A DNA stretch of 64,000 bases from the NCBI GenBank assembly GCA_004193205.1, contig RZUM01000002.1, positions 372,001 to 436,000 on the forward strand, written 5' to 3'. A program made the position numbers and the translations under genes. The notes under the pieces are model-generated. The model saw only the letters and a list, made by a program, of their open reading frames with translations. It was not told the origin of the DNA and made no database searches. Below are positions 18,272-28,501 of this stretch, in pieces. Origin of the DNA: Gordonia sediminis. GTDB taxonomy: Bacteria > Actinomycetota > Actinomycetes > Mycobacteriales > Mycobacteriaceae. The first letter of the stretch is position 1. Every line of letters starts with the position of its first letter.

Positions 18272-19297
18272 TCAGGAGTCGAACGACCCCCAGCCGTGGA
18301 GTTCGCCGATCGGATGGCCATCGATCCAGACCCCCGACCCGGCGGCGACCTGCCCGATCGCCGTCCACCCGGCCGGGACCGCACCGGCGGGAAAGGCGGC
18401 GAGCAGCTCGTGGTCCTCACCACCGGCAAGTACCCAGGAGCGCGGGTCGACGCCGAGCGCCGCCGCCGCGGCCGCCACGCCGGGTCCGGCCGGCACGCGG
18501 TCGGCGAGCACCTCCAGTCGCATCCCCGAAGCGGTCGCCATGGTGATCAACTCCTCCACCAGACCGTCGGAGATATCGGTCATCGCGTGTGCGCCCGCGC
18601 GCGCGGCGGCGAGTCCCTGACCCAGGTCGGGCGCCGGCAGCCGATATGCGGCGAGCGGACCCGGGTGCGCGCGGAGCAGGTCGTCGGTGCCACGGGCCTG
18701 CGCGTCGATCAGCAGCGCCAGGCCGGCCGCGCTCGAACCGAGCGCGTGTCCGGTCACGGCGAGGACGTCACCTGGCCGGGCACCACCCACCACGATCGGG
18801 TCGCCGCCGTCGAGCGCGCCGACGGCCGTGACACCCAGCACGACCTGGTCTGCGGCCACGAGGTCGCCGCCGAGCACCCGGGCACCGATCCCGTGGGTGG
18901 CCTCGACGATGCCCGCGTTGAGTTCGAGGACCGTGCCGACGCTGGTCGACGAGGGGCATGCGATGGAGACGACGATGCCGGTCGTGCGCGCGCCCATCGC
19001 CGCGATGTCGGCGGACGCCTGGATCACCGCCCGGGCACCCACGGTCCGCGCATCCGACCAGTCGAAGCGGAAGTGCCGCCCCTGCACGGCGGTGTCGGTG
19101 CTGATCACGGTCGGACCGGCGGTGTCGATGACCGCCGCGTCGTCCCCCGAGCCGATGACGATGTCGGGTGCCAGGCGACCGTCGGATGTACTGGCACCGG
19201 CCGCGGCACGAGTCAGTTCCACGATGAGCCGACGCTCGCCGACCTCGCGGACCGTGCGCGACCGGTCGACCGGATCCCCCATGCCTTGCACGGACAC
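18272..19297 (-). CDS. thiL: Thiamine-monophosphate kinase
   Basis: ThiL phosphorylates thiamine monophosphate to the active cofactor thiamine pyrophosphate. The 341-residue protein has VIGSGDDAAVID for ATP/Mg binding, then STDTAVQGRHFRFDW, and MTDISDGLVEEL and VLAGGEDHELLAAF further on, all typical of the PurM-like fold of ThiL. A second start at MGDPVD, five codons in, is equally possible. It is the first gene of the thiL-carbonic anhydrase-ung run. Confidence 0.94.
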   Translation of the reverse strand: MSVQGMGDPVDRSRTVREVGERRLIVELTRAAAGASTSDGRLAPDIVIGSGDDAAVIDTAGPTVISTDTAVQGRHFRFDWSDARTVGARAVIQASADIAAMGARTTGIVVSIACPSSTSVGTVLELNAGIVEATHGIGARVLGGDLVAADQVVLGVTAVGALDGGDPIVVGGARPGDVLAVTGHALGSSAAGLALLIDAQARGTDDLLRAHPGPLAAYRLPAPDLGQGLAAARAGAHAMTDISDGLVEELITMATASGMRLEVLADRVPAGPGVAAAAAALGVDPRSWVLAGGEDHELLAAFPAGAVPAGWTAIGQVAAGSGVWIDGHPIGELHGWGSFDS

Positions 19298-19456
19298 GAC
19301 ATCTCCTCGATCGCTCTGAGTCGCGCTGGGACGGGGTTGTCAGCGACAATATGGCGACAGTGTATTGGTTCGCCGGGGCCGGACTGGCCGACCCCGGTGG
19401 CGTTCGGTCCGCACGCCGCGCTTGTGGCGCCGTGGTGGTCGTGCGCAGACGAGAGG

Positions 19457-19702
19457 ATGGGCGTGGTTCAGGCATACATACTGATCCAGACCGAGGTCGG
19501 ACGTGCCGCGTTGGCCGCGGCAACCATTGCGGAGATCTCCGGTGTCGCCTCGTCCGAAGAGGTCAGCGGCCCCTACGACGTGATTGTCCGCGTGGATGCG
19601 CCCGATGCGACACATCTGGCCGACGATGTCGTCCCGCAGATCCAGAAGGTGGACGGCATCACCCGTACGCTGACCTGCCCGGTGGTGCAGAACACCCGCT
19701 GA
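19457..19702 (+). CDS. Lrp/AsnC ligand-binding (RAM/ACT-like) domain protein, no HTH
   Basis: This 81-residue protein reads VVQAYILIQTEVGRAALA and later SGPYDVIVRVDAPD, the stand-alone amino-acid-binding (RAM) domain of Lrp/AsnC regulators. No DNA-binding helix-turn-helix is present, so it may sense amino acids or modulate a partner. The start is ATG at 19457 or the GTG two codons later, which is the more family-like. It is divergent from thiL and 30 bp upstream of the DUF3515 gene, so the two may be co-transcribed. Confidence 0.85.
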   Translation: MGVVQAYILIQTEVGRAALAAATIAEISGVASSEEVSGPYDVIVRVDAPDATHLADDVVPQIQKVDGITRTLTCPVVQNTR

Positions 19703-19732
19703 CGCGGTCACCGACGGGCCGGTCACTACTCT

Positions 19733-20305
19733 GTGGGCGTGACCGACGACGACACGCAGCAGTCCGCCGCAGGCCCGTCCGACGACCGCGCTTCCGGGCA
19801 CGGATCGGGCCCGCGGCTGAGTCCTGCGCTCGTGGCCACCCTCGTCGCCATCCCCGTCATGGTGCTCGTCGGGTTCATCACGTACGCGGCCCTGCGGCCC
19901 GACGCCACGATCCCGATCGAGTCCTATGCGGTCGAGCCCTCCGCGTCGGCGGAGTGCGCGGGGTTGATCGCGGCCGTGCCGGCGACCTTCGACGGCTTCG
20001 GCGACAAGCAGGTCGACGGCACCACGGTGCGATGGGCCTCCGACGACGGTGGTGATCCGGTGATGCTGCGTTGCGGCGTCACACGGCCGACGGAGTTGTC
20101 GCCGACGAGCAACCTCCAGGTCGTCAATCCGGTGCAGTGGTTCATCACCGACACCGTCGAAGGCCGGGGTCAGGCCTATGTCTGCGTCGATCACCGCCCG
20201 TACGTGGCGATGTGGATTCCCGTCAACGCAGGCAACGGACCCATCACCGACGTGTCCGCGGTCATCGAACAAACCCTTCCCCGCGGTCCACTCGACTTCG
20301 GGTGA
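19733..20305 (+). CDS. DUF3515 family membrane-anchored protein
   Basis: The protein has about 190 residues. After a hydrophilic start, a single membrane helix (LSPALVATLVAIPVMVLVG) leads to an extracytoplasmic domain with SAECAGLIAAVPATF and VMLRCGVTRP, giving two cysteines that could form a disulfide. DUF3515 proteins are found in actinobacteria next to gpsA/ddl/thiL; their function is unknown. GTG starts at 19733 and 19739 are both possible. Confidence 0.82.
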   Translation: MGVTDDDTQQSAAGPSDDRASGHGSGPRLSPALVATLVAIPVMVLVGFITYAALRPDATIPIESYAVEPSASAECAGLIAAVPATFDGFGDKQVDGTTVRWASDDGGDPVMLRCGVTRPTELSPTSNLQVVNPVQWFITDTVEGRGQAYVCVDHRPYVAMWIPVNAGNGPITDVSAVIEQTLPRGPLDFG

Positions 20306-20318
20306 GACCGCGCAGGCG

Positions 20319-21326
20319 TCACTCGTAGACTTCGGGTTTGATGCTGCGCCCCAACAGCGCGCTCACCGCGTCACCGACCGAGAGACCGGCGTGACAGACC
20401 TGATACACGGCGTCCGTCAGCGGCATCTCGACACCGTATTTCACCGCGAGCGACCGCACCGACGCGCATGACTTCACCCCCTCGGCGACCTGTCCGTGCG
20501 TCGCCTCCTGTGCCTCGGCCATCGTGGCGCCCTGCCCCAGCCGCGCGCCGAAGGTCCGGTTGCGCGACAGCGGCGACGAACAGGTGGCCACCAGGTCACC
20601 GATCCCGGCGAGTCCGGCGAGCGTCTCGAGCTGCGCGCCGAGCGCCCCGGCCATCCGGATCGTCTCGGCGAGCCCGCGCGTGATGATGGTCGCCAGGGTG
20701 TTCTGTCCGTAGCCCACACCGGTGGCCATTCCGCAGGCGAGGGCGATGACATTCTTCACCGCACCGCCGAGTTCGGTGCCGATGACATCGGTGTTGGTGT
20801 AGGGACGGAAGTAGTCGGTCTTGAAGGCCCGCTGTAATTCAGCGGCGCGGTGCTCGTCGACGCAGGCGATCACCGTCGCCGCCGGCTGTTCCTCGGCGAT
20901 CTCGCGCGCGAGATTCGGGCCCGACAGCACCGCGACCCGGTCGGCGGGCGCCCCGGACACCTCGGCGATGACCTCGCTCATTCGCAGCAGCGTGCCCGTC
21001 TCGACACCCTTCGCCAACGATACGAAGGTGGTGTCGCGACCGAGATACGGAGTCCATGAGGTGAGGTTCGCGCGCAACGACTGCGAGGGCACCGCGCACA
21101 CCACGACCTCGGCGTCGGCCAGCGCCTCGGGGACCGAACTCGTGGCCCGCAGCGTCTCGGGCAGCACGATGCCCTCGAGGTAGTCGACGTTGACGTGGTC
21201 GGTGTTGATGGTCTTCGCCAGCTCGGGTCGACGAGCCCAGATCGTCACGTCCTCGTTCCCCGCGTCGACGAGCACCTTCGCCGTCGCGGTACCCCAGGTT
21301 CCGGCCCCCATCACCACAACGCGCAC
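20319..21326 (-). CDS. gpsA: Glycerol-3-phosphate dehydrogenase [NAD(P)+]
   Basis: GpsA makes sn-glycerol-3-phosphate from dihydroxyacetone phosphate for phospholipid synthesis. The 335-residue protein opens with the Rossmann motif [17 protein letters not shown]. It contains [15 protein letters not shown] and the substrate-site [17 protein letters not shown] and [14 protein letters not shown] chose the GTG at 21326 because a GGAG ribosome-binding site lies about 7 nt upstream and the protein then starts at the first beta strand; the open frame to 21686 adds a non-family extension. It is convergent with the DUF3515 gene. Confidence 0.94.
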   Translation of the reverse strand: MRVVVMGAGTWGTATAKVLVDAGNEDVTIWARRPELAKTINTDHVNVDYLEGIVLPETLRATSSVPEALADAEVVVCAVPSQSLRANLTSWTPYLGRDTTFVSLAKGVETGTLLRMSEVIAEVSGAPADRVAVLSGPNLAREIAEEQPAATVIACVDEHRAAELQRAFKTDYFRPYTNTDVIGTELGGAVKNVIALACGMATGVGYGQNTLATIITRGLAETIRMAGALGAQLETLAGLAGIGDLVATCSSPLSRNRTFGARLGQGATMAEAQEATHGQVAEGVKSCASVRSLAVKYGVEMPLTDAVYQVCHAGLSVGDAVSALLGRSIKPEVYE

Positions 21327-21456
21327 GATCGCTCCTTCACACTCGACTCCGACACCCAACCCTAATGCGTGCATCTTCAGCCGGTGACCAATCATCGTTG
21401 GTGACCGGCGCCCCCACGCCGCCCGGGTTCGCCGCACGCATCGACCGGTGGGCATC

Positions 21457-22242
21457 ATGGAGTCCATGGACTCGACCTCGCGGGAGGACCTCGCATCTCC
21501 GGGCCCCGGCGATGTCGTCGACGAACCGTGGTTCGCTGACGTCGCCGCGGTCATGGCGGTGAAGCGCCTCGACGACGCCAAGTCGCGGCTCGCGGCGAGC
21601 CGCGCGTCCGAACCGACCGACATGCACCGGGCACTGGTTCTGGCGATGATGCGTGACACCCTCGGGGCGGTCACCGCCGCCGGCATCGGTCACGTGCTGG
21701 TGGTCTCCCCCGACGACGACGTCCTCCTCGCGGCACGAGCGGCGGGTGCGCGCGGGCTCCGTGAGGCGTCCGGACCCGCCGGCGTCGACGCGTCACAACT
21801 ACTCAATCACGCCTTCTCCCAGGCCGCGGCCGCCGTCCGGGGTCATTGGCCGACGACCCGAATGGTGATGATGATCCAGGCGGATCTGCCCGCCGCGACG
21901 GCCGCCAGCCTCCGTGCGCTGGTCTCGGTGGCCCGCGGCCATCGCGAGGCGGTGCTGACCGACCGCAACGGCACCGGCACCACGATCCTGGTCCGCGATA
22001 CCGCGGTCTCCGATCCTCCACGGTTCGGTGCGGATTCCGCTGCCGCGCATCGCGGCGCCGGTGCGGTCGAACTGGATCCGGGTCGGGTGCGATGGCCGGA
22101 TCTACGCACCGACGTGGATACCGCGGCCGACCTCGAGGCCGCCGACGCGTTGGGTCTCGGCCGATATACGGCCGGTGCCCTGGGCAGGCGGTCACCGGCC
22201 GATCAGCGCGGGGCGGCCGCCGCATGCCGGGGCCACGGCTGA
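21457..22242 (+). CDS. cofC: Phosphoenolpyruvate/2-phospholactate guanylyltransferase (F420 synthesis)
   Basis: CofC (FbiD in mycobacteria) couples GTP to phosphoenolpyruvate or phospholactate, an early step to coenzyme F420. The protein of about 260 residues has the nucleotidyltransferase opening [18 protein letters not shown], then [27 protein letters not shown] and [16 protein letters not shown]. Starts at 21448 (GTG), 21457 and 21466 (ATG) are all in frame, and spacing does not decide. It is divergent from gpsA and followed by ppk1, the mycobacterial order. An F420-type protein lies at 29287-29784. Confidence 0.88.
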   Translation: MESMDSTSREDLASPGPGDVVDEPWFADVAAVMAVKRLDDAKSRLAASRASEPTDMHRALVLAMMRDTLGAVTAAGIGHVLVVSPDDDVLLAARAAGARGLREASGPAGVDASQLLNHAFSQAAAAVRGHWPTTRMVMMIQADLPAATAASLRALVSVARGHREAVLTDRNGTGTTILVRDTAVSDPPRFGADSAAAHRGAGAVELDPGRVRWPDLRTDVDTAADLEAADALGLGRYTAGALGRRSPADQRGAAAACRGHG

Positions 22243-22303
22243 CCGCTCGCCGGGAGACAGGGCAAACGCACCCGGCCGCGCCCGGATGCGTCATGATTGT
22301 CGG

Positions 22304-24487
22304 GTGAGCCCAGCAGACGAACTCGCCACCCAGACGGCCGCCTCGATCCCGGGTGCTCCCCCGGCCGCGACTCTGCACCCCGACGAGTCGGCCGATCTAC
22401 CTGAGGACCGTTACCTCAACCGGGAACTGAGTTGGCTCGACTTCAATTCGCGGGTGCTGGCATTGGCCGAGGACACCTCGATGCCGCTGCTTGAACGCGC
22501 CAAATTCCTGGCGATCTTCGCGTCCAACCTCGACGAGTTCTTCATGGTGCGAGTGGCCGGGCTCAAGCGCCGCGACGAGACCGGCTTGTCGGTGCGATCG
22601 GCCGACGGTCTTTCGCCGCGCGAACAACTGCTGCGCATCGCGGGCCGGACACAGACGATCGCCGACCGTCACGCCCGGGTGTTCCTCGACTCGGTCCTCC
22701 CGGCGCTGGCGGAGAACGACATTCATGTCGTCGCGTGGTCGGACCTGAACGAGGCGCAGAAGGCGCGACTCGTCGAGTACTTCCACGAGGACGTGTTCCC
22801 GGTCCTCACCCCGCTCGCCGTCGACCCGGCGCATCCGTTCCCCTACATCAGCGGTCTGAGCCTCAATCTCGCGGTCACGGTCAAGGACGCATCGGAGGGG
22901 GGCGAACACTTCGCGCGTGTGAAGGTTCCCGACAACGTCGCCCGGTTCGTTCGGGTCGACAAGCTCATCCCGGCGACCGAGTCGTCGAAGGAGGCCGGCC
23001 GCAAAGCACTGTTCCTGCCGCTGGAGACGCTGATCGCGGCGAACCTGGAGCACCTGTTCCCCGGTATGGAAATCGTTGAGCACCACGCGTTCCGGATCAC
23101 CCGCAATGCCGACTTCGAGGTCGAGGAGGACCGCGACGAGGACCTGTTGCAGGCGCTCGAGCGCGAGTTGGCCCGCCGCCGGTTCGGATCTCCGGTCCGG
23201 CTCGAGGTGGCCGACGACATGACCGAGCACATGCTCGAACTCCTGCTACGCGAACTCGACGTCAATCCCGCCGACCTGATCCAGGTGCCCGGACTGCTCG
23301 ATCTGTCGTGTCTGTTCGAGGTCAACGGTCTCGACCGTCCGCACCTCAAGGACCGTCCGTTCGTTCCGGCGACCCATCCGGCCTTCGGTGAGCGTGAGAC
23401 ACCCAAGAGCGTGTTCTCGACGTTGCGCGAAGGCGACGTCCTCGTGCATCATCCGTACGATTCGTTCTCCACGAGCGTCCAGCGTTTCATCGAGCAGGCC
23501 GCCGCCGATCCGCAGGTCCTCGCGATCAAACAGACCCTCTATCGCACCTCCGGTGACTCACCGATCGTCAACGCACTCATCGACGCCGCGGAGGCCGGCA
23601 AACAGGTCGTCGCGCTGGTCGAGATCAAGGCCCGCTTCGACGAGCAGGCGAACATCAAGTGGGCCAGGCAACTCGAACAGGCCGGTGTGCACGTCGTCTA
23701 CGGACTGGTCGGCCTCAAGACCCACTGCAAGACCTGCCTCGTCGTCCGTCGCGAGGGATCGCAGATTCGCCGCTACTGCCACATCGGTACCGGCAACTAC
23801 AACCCCAAGACCGCCCGGCTCTACGAGGACGTGGGCCTGTTCACCGCGGCGCCGGACATCGGCGCGGACCTGACCGACCTGTTCAACACCCTGACCGGTT
23901 ACTCCCGGAAGAAGGCGTACCGCAATATCCTCGTCGCGCCGCACGGCATCCGTTCCGGCATCATCGAGCGAATCCACGGCGAGATAGAGCGTTTCCGACA
24001 GGGCGACCCGGCCGCCCGAATCCAGCTGAAGGCCAACGCGCTCGTCGACGAACAGGTCATCGACGCGCTCTACCGGGCCTCGCAGAACGGGGTGCCGGTC
24101 GAGGTCGTCGTCCGCGGTATCTGCGCCCTACGCCCCGGGATGCCGGGCGTGAGCGACAACATCGTGGTGCGGTCGATCCTCGGGCAGTTCCTCGAGCATT
24201 CGCGGATCCTGTATTTCGGCTCCCAGAACGAGTACTGGATCGGCAGCGCCGACATGATGCATCGCAATCTCGACCGGCGGGTCGAGGTGATGGCGCAGGT
24301 GCGCGACGAGCGCCTCACCGACGAACTCCGCGACATGTTCGCCTCGGCCCTCGATCCGCGGACCCGCTGCTGGGTACTGCAATCCGACGGGAGTTGGGTG
24401 GCCTCACCGGCGGCCGGCGAGGAGGTGCGCGACCACCAGCGCCAGATGATCCGCCGTCGTCGTCGACGTCTGGATTCGGGTAGCTGA
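22304..24487 (+). CDS. ppk1: Polyphosphate kinase 1
   Basis: Ppk1 reversibly polymerises the gamma-phosphate of ATP into inorganic polyphosphate. The 727-residue product has the N-terminal [16 protein letters not shown] motif, the head domain, and two phospholipase-D-like catalytic domains. The autophosphorylated histidine is in [19 protein letters not shown]. The GTG start at 22304 places the protein at its usual N-terminus; the open frame back to 22028 overlaps cofC. mutT1 follows at a 39-bp gap. Confidence 0.95.
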   Translation: MSPADELATQTAASIPGAPPAATLHPDESADLPEDRYLNRELSWLDFNSRVLALAEDTSMPLLERAKFLAIFASNLDEFFMVRVAGLKRRDETGLSVRSADGLSPREQLLRIAGRTQTIADRHARVFLDSVLPALAENDIHVVAWSDLNEAQKARLVEYFHEDVFPVLTPLAVDPAHPFPYISGLSLNLAVTVKDASEGGEHFARVKVPDNVARFVRVDKLIPATESSKEAGRKALFLPLETLIAANLEHLFPGMEIVEHHAFRITRNADFEVEEDRDEDLLQALERELARRRFGSPVRLEVADDMTEHMLELLLRELDVNPADLIQVPGLLDLSCLFEVNGLDRPHLKDRPFVPATHPAFGERETPKSVFSTLREGDVLVHHPYDSFSTSVQRFIEQAAADPQVLAIKQTLYRTSGDSPIVNALIDAAEAGKQVVALVEIKARFDEQANIKWARQLEQAGVHVVYGLVGLKTHCKTCLVVRREGSQIRRYCHIGTGNYNPKTARLYEDVGLFTAAPDIGADLTDLFNTLTGYSRKKAYRNILVAPHGIRSGIIERIHGEIERFRQGDPAARIQLKANALVDEQVIDALYRASQNGVPVEVVVRGICALRPGMPGVSDNIVVRSILGQFLEHSRILYFGSQNEYWIGSADMMHRNLDRRVEVMAQVRDERLTDELRDMFASALDPRTRCWVLQSDGSWVASPAAGEEVRDHQRQMIRRRRRRLDSGS

Positions 24488-24526
24488 CCGCGCATCCGGA
24501 TCGCGTTCCTGCCTAGAATCGCATCG

Positions 24527-25444
24527 ATGGCCAAGACGAAGATGGTGTGGGCGGCCGGGGGTGTACTGTGGCGCCCGGCCCCCGACGGGCGGATCGAGAT
24601 CGGACTCGTGCATCGTCCCCGCTACGACGACTGGACGCTGCCCAAGGGCAAGGCCGAAGACCACGAGACCCTGCTCACCACGGCGGTGCGCGAGATCTGC
24701 GAGGAGACCGGGCATCAGGTGCGCCTCGGCCGCCACCTCCGCGACGTCGCATACGCGCTACCCAACGGCAATCGCAAACGGGTCCGATACTGGTCGGCGC
24801 GCGACCTCGGCGGTGAATTCGTTCCCAACCGAGAGGTCGACGAACTCCGCTGGTTCGAAATCGACAGCGCCGCAGAACAATTGAGTTACCGCCAGGACCG
24901 CAGCATCCTCGACGAGCTCCGCAGGCTGCCGATCGACCTACACACCCTGCTGCTGGTTCGCCACGCCAGCGCCGGGCAACGGTCCCGGTACAAGGGCGAC
25001 GACCGGTTCCGACCGCTCGACGCGCTCGGCCGTCGGCAGGCGCAGGAACTCGACAGGCTGCTGGAGGTCTTCGGTGCGCAGCGTCTGCACGCCGCCGACC
25101 GGCTGCGGTGTGTGCAGACCCTGGAACCGCTGGCCGCGACCCTGGGAGTAGAGGTCGAGACGGAGCCGTCCCTGTCGGAGGAGTCCTACAGCGCCGCACC
25201 CGATGCCGCGCACGCTCGGATGCTCGACATCGCCAAGGACTCGTCGGCGATTCATGCGGTGTGCAGTCAGGGCAAGGTCATCCCGCCGCTGATGGAATGG
25301 TGGTCGCAACGCGACGGTGTCGCGCTTCCCCCGAAGCGCAACCGCAAGGGCAGCGTCTGGGTGCTCTCGATCCTCGACGGCCGACTCCTCGCGGCCGACC
25401 ACATCGACAGCCCCCTGCCCCACGACGATCGCATCGACTCCTAA
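24527..25444 (+). CDS. mutT1: MutT1-type Nudix hydrolase with histidine phosphatase domain
   Basis: This two-domain sanitiser hydrolyses 8-oxo-guanine nucleotides. The N-terminal Nudix domain contains the box that runs from GKAEDHE through REICEETGHQV. The C-terminal half is a histidine phosphatase domain with LLVRHASAGQRS. At 305 residues it matches the actinobacterial fused form. It follows ppk1 and ends at a bidirectional terminator facing hupB. Confidence 0.93.
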   Translation: MAKTKMVWAAGGVLWRPAPDGRIEIGLVHRPRYDDWTLPKGKAEDHETLLTTAVREICEETGHQVRLGRHLRDVAYALPNGNRKRVRYWSARDLGGEFVPNREVDELRWFEIDSAAEQLSYRQDRSILDELRRLPIDLHTLLLVRHASAGQRSRYKGDDRFRPLDALGRRQAQELDRLLEVFGAQRLHAADRLRCVQTLEPLAATLGVEVETEPSLSEESYSAAPDAAHARMLDIAKDSSAIHAVCSQGKVIPPLMEWWSQRDGVALPPKRNRKGSVWVLSILDGRLLAADHIDSPLPHDDRIDS

Positions 25445-25465
25445 CTGGTGCCACCCCGTAGACGA

Positions 25466-25502
25466 ATCAGCCCCCGACGCGGGAAGGGCGTCGAGGGCTG
25501 AT
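25466..25502. terminator. Bidirectional terminator between mutT1 and hupB
   Basis: A 15-bp stem with one mismatch (25466-25480 with 25488-25502) and a 7-nt loop sits between two convergent genes. This is the expected position for a shared terminator. Confidence 0.75.
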
Positions 25503-25522
25503 CGGACGATATTCGCCGAAGG

Positions 25523-26131
25523 CTAGCGGCGTGTCGTCTTCTTCGCCGGGGCCTTCTTGGCAGCGGTTTTCTTGGCCGGGGCCTTCTTCGCCGCGGTCTT
25601 CTTCGCCGGCGCCGCCTTCTTCGCCGGCGCCTTGGTGGCGGCGGTCTTCTTCGCCGGCGCCGCCTTCTTCGCCGGCGCCTTGGTGGCGGCGGTCTTCTTC
25701 GCCGGCGCCGCCTTCTTCGCCGGCGCCTTGGTGGCGGCGGTCTTCTTCGCCGGCGCCGCCTTCTTCGCCGCCGTCTTCTTGGCGGCGGCCTTCTTTGCCG
25801 GCGCGGCGGCCGCGCTACCCCGCTTCACCGCGGGCCCGGTCGCGGCCAGCTTCTGTTTGCCGGCCACGACAGCCTTGAACTGTGCGCCCGGCCGGAAGGC
25901 GGGAACCGAAGTGGCACGCACCTTCACGGTCTCGCCGGTGCGCGGGTTGCGGGCGACGCGCGGAGCGCGCCGGCGTTTCTCGAAGACACCGAAGCCGGTG
26001 ATGGTGACACTCTCACCCTTGTTGACGGCACGAACGATCGTGTCGACGATGAGCTCGACGGCGGCAGTCGCAGTCTTGCGATCCGCATCGAGCTTTTTGG
26101 TCAGCTCATCAATGAGCTCTGCCTTGTTCAT
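25523..26131 (-). CDS. hupB: HU-like nucleoid protein with long Lys/Ala/Pro-rich tail
   Basis: The first 90 residues are a complete HU fold ([59 protein letters not shown]) that bends and compacts DNA. The C-terminal ~110 residues are a histone-H1-like basic tail built of AAPAKK and APAKK repeats, as in mycobacterial HupB. The start is the ATG at 26131 with GCGGAGG upstream; the frame stays open to 26224 without family support. The tail contains three identical 48-bp units (separate entry), so its length may vary between strains. Confidence 0.95.
   Translation of the reverse strand: MNKAELIDELTKKLDADRKTATAAVELIVDTIVRAVNKGESVTITGFGVFEKRRRAPRVARNPRTGETVKVRATSVPAFRPGAQFKAVVAGKQKLAATGPAVKRGSAAAAPAKKAAAKKTAAKKAAPAKKTAATKAPAKKAAPAKKTAATKAPAKKAAPAKKTAATKAPAKKAAPAKKTAAKKAPAKKTAAKKAPAKKTTRR
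25593..25769 (-). repeat. Perfect 48-bp tandem repeat within hupB
   Basis: Three back-to-back copies (25593-25640, 25641-25688, 25689-25736) are identical base for base. A partial fourth copy (25737-25769) follows. Each unit encodes 16 residues of the basic tail ([16 protein letters not shown] in frame). Perfect identity at synonymous sites suggests recent duplication. Confidence 0.92.
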
Positions 26132-26306
26132 GGATACCTCCGCAAGCTGATCTGACCCATCGGTATGGCCAGCTAACTCCACACCGTAAACGTCCAATTC
26201 GAAAACGTCCATCTTCCACGCCAATTAGCCGACGATGTTGCGAAATCGGAAGGAGGAATCGAATTCCGACGAATGGGTGCCAGAGCGGTCTTGCGGAGGC
26301 CGCCGA

Positions 26307-26900
26307 TCAGCCTTCCAGAGTCGCCGGCTTGAAGGCCGGGCGCGACTTCTCGAACTCGGAAATGGCCTCTACCTGCCGTAATGTGAGCCCGATGTCGTCG
26401 AGGCCCTCCATCAGCCGCCAGCGGGTGTAGTCGTCAATTGCCAACGGCACCACAAGGTCTGCAGCGGTTACCGTGCGATCGGCAAGGCTGACGGTCAGTT
26501 CCAGACCCGGCTGCTCCTCGAGACGCTTCCAGAGCAATTCGATGTCGGACTGTTCGACCTGGGCGGCGACCAGCCCCGCCTTACCCGCATTGCCGCGGAA
26601 GATATCGGCGAACCGGGAGGAGAGGACGACCCGGAATCCGAAATCCATGAGAGCCCAGACCGCGTGCTCGCGCGACGATCCGGTGCCGAAGTCGGGACCG
26701 GTCACCAGGACCGAGCCGCCGCTCCACGGCTCACTATTGAGGATGAAGTCCGGATCGGCGCGCCAGCCGGCGAAAAGGCCGTCCTCGAAGCCGGTTCGGG
26801 TCACCCGCTTGAGGTAGACCGCGGGGATGATCTGGTCGGTGTCGACGTTGCTGCGGCGCAGCGGGACACCGATTCCGGTGTGAGTGATGAAGGGTTCCAT
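26307..26900 (-). CDS. leuD: 3-isopropylmalate dehydratase small subunit
   Basis: LeuD is the swivelling subunit that with LeuC isomerises 2-isopropylmalate to 3-isopropylmalate in leucine synthesis. The 197-residue protein has [15 protein letters not shown] near the N-terminus and the signature [17 protein letters not shown], with [14 protein letters not shown] after it. It lies 61 bp downstream of leuC in the leuCD operon. Confidence 0.95.
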   Translation of the reverse strand: MEPFITHTGIGVPLRRSNVDTDQIIPAVYLKRVTRTGFEDGLFAGWRADPDFILNSEPWSGGSVLVTGPDFGTGSSREHAVWALMDFGFRVVLSSRFADIFRGNAGKAGLVAAQVEQSDIELLWKRLEEQPGLELTVSLADRTVTAADLVVPLAIDDYTRWRLMEGLDDIGLTLRQVEAISEFEKSRPAFKPATLEG

Positions 26901-26961
26901 GTTCTTCGGTCCGTTTCGTCGGGTGGCCGGTGAAGGGGGGTGGGTCGCGGTCGGGCGGCGA

Positions 26962-28398
26962 TCAGTCGAGATCGGCCGGCGCGGACAGCGTGCCGCGCAC
27001 GGCGGTGGCGGCCGCGACGGCCGGCGACACCAGGTGTGTGCGACCGCCCTTGCCCTGCCGCCCTTCGAAGTTGCGGTTCGAGGTCGACGCGCACCGCTCG
27101 CCGGGTGAGAGCTGATCGGGATTCATGCCGAGGCACATCGAGCATCCCGCCTGACGCCATTCGGCGCCGGCCGCGACGAAGATCTCGCCGAGCCCCTCCT
27201 CCTCGGCCTGCGCCCGCACCCGCATCGATCCCGGTACGACGAGCATGCGCATGCCGTCGGCGATCTTGCGGCCCTTGAGGATGTCGGCGACAGCCCGCAG
27301 ATCCTCGATACGACCGTTGGTGCACGAACCGACGAAAACCGTGTCGACCTTGATATCCCGCAACGGTGTGCCGGGCTCGAGATCCATGTACTCCAGTGAC
27401 CGCCGCGCGGCGGTCGCCTTGGTGTCGTCGGCGATCTCCTCGGGATCGGGCACCCGCGAACCGAGCGGGGCACCCTGCCCGGGGTTGGTACCCCAGGTGA
27501 CGAAGGGCGTCAGTTCACTCGCGTCGATGTGTACCTCGGCATCGAATTCCGCTCCGGGATCGGTACGGAGGCTGTCCCAGTAGGCGACCGCCGCATCCCA
27601 GTCCGCACCCTTCGGCGCATGCGGACGACCCTTCAGGAAGTCATAGGTCACCTGATCGGGGGCGATCATCCCGGCGCGGGCGCCCGCCTCGATCGACATG
27701 TTGCAGACGGTCATTCGGGACTCCATCGACAGCTTCTCGATCGCGGGGCCGCGGTATTCGAGCACGTGGCCCTGTCCGCCGCCGGTGCCGATCTTGGCGA
27801 TGACGGCCAGAATGAGGTCCTTGCTCGTGACGCCGGGCGGCAGTTCGCCGTCGACGGTGATCGCCATCGTCTTGAACGGCCGCAACGAAAGCGTCTGAGT
27901 GGCCAGCACATGCTCGACCTCGGAGGTGCCGATCCCCATCGCCAACGCACCGAAGGCCCCGTGGGTCGAGGTGTGGCTGTCGCCGCACACGACCGTCGTG
28001 CCGGGCTGGGTCAGTCCGAGTTGCGGCCCCATCACGTGCACGATGCCCTGCTCGGCATCACCCATCGGGTGCAGGCGGATACCGAACTCCGCGCAGTTGT
28101 GCCGCAGGGTGTCCACCTGGGTGCGCGAGACCTCGTCGGCGATCGGCTTGAAGATGTCGAGGGTCGGGACGTTGTGGTCTTCCGTCGCGATCGTCAGATC
28201 GGGCCGACGCACCGGCCGTCCCGCCATGCGCAGACCTTCGAACGCCTGCGGGCTGGTCACCTCGTGGACGAGATGGAGGTCGATGTAGATCAGATCGGGA
28301 TTGCTATTCCCGGCGGCGTCCTTCTCGCCGCGGACCACGACGTGGTCATCCCACACCTTCTCGGCGAGCGTACGCGGCGCGTTGGGGTCAGAACTCAT
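26962..28398 (-). CDS. leuC: 3-isopropylmalate dehydratase large subunit
   Basis: LeuC carries the [4Fe-4S] cluster of isopropylmalate isomerase. The 478-residue protein has [20 protein letters not shown] and the three cluster cysteines in [14 protein letters not shown] and [12 protein letters not shown]. The ATG at 28398 gives the usual N-terminus [19 protein letters not shown]. The gene is divergent from an IclR regulator across about 100 bp, the arrangement that controls leuCD in corynebacteria. Confidence 0.95.
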   Translation of the reverse strand: MSSDPNAPRTLAEKVWDDHVVVRGEKDAAGNSNPDLIYIDLHLVHEVTSPQAFEGLRMAGRPVRRPDLTIATEDHNVPTLDIFKPIADEVSRTQVDTLRHNCAEFGIRLHPMGDAEQGIVHVMGPQLGLTQPGTTVVCGDSHTSTHGAFGALAMGIGTSEVEHVLATQTLSLRPFKTMAITVDGELPPGVTSKDLILAVIAKIGTGGGQGHVLEYRGPAIEKLSMESRMTVCNMSIEAGARAGMIAPDQVTYDFLKGRPHAPKGADWDAAVAYWDSLRTDPGAEFDAEVHIDASELTPFVTWGTNPGQGAPLGSRVPDPEEIADDTKATAARRSLEYMDLEPGTPLRDIKVDTVFVGSCTNGRIEDLRAVADILKGRKIADGMRMLVVPGSMRVRAQAEEEGLGEIFVAAGAEWRQAGCSMCLGMNPDQLSPGERCASTSNRNFEGRQGKGGRTHLVSPAVAAATAVRGTLSAPADLD

Positions 28399-28483
28399 GG
28401 CTGCACTCACATCTGTCGGATCGTCATCGCACGTCGCCACGCGCGGCACCGGCCGCTCGCATTGACGTGCATCTCAGTATCTG

Positions 28484-28500
28484 GGACGTTAGTATCGTCC
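28484..28500. promoter_or_regulatory. Candidate operator/-10 element in leuC-IclR intergenic region
   Basis: A 5-bp inverted repeat GGACG/CGTCC spaced by TTAGTAT ends one base before the IclR start codon. Within it TAGTAT (28490-28495) fits a -10 element that would place transcription start at or near the ATG. The dyad could be an autoregulatory site. Inferred from sequence shape only. Confidence 0.35.
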
Positions 28501-28501
28501 T

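Noticed and set aside
25593-25769. CRISPR-like repeat array
   Set aside because: Copies are contiguous without spacers and lie in the reading frame of hupB.
26132-26306. A hupB promoter and a doubled TGGACGTTT motif
   Set aside because: The best -35/-10 pair has only a 15-bp spacer and the repeat has no known meaning.
28399-28501. Leucine-rich leader peptide before leuC
   Set aside because: The only short frame there (starting ATGCACGTCAAT) encodes no leucine run and there is no terminator hairpin.
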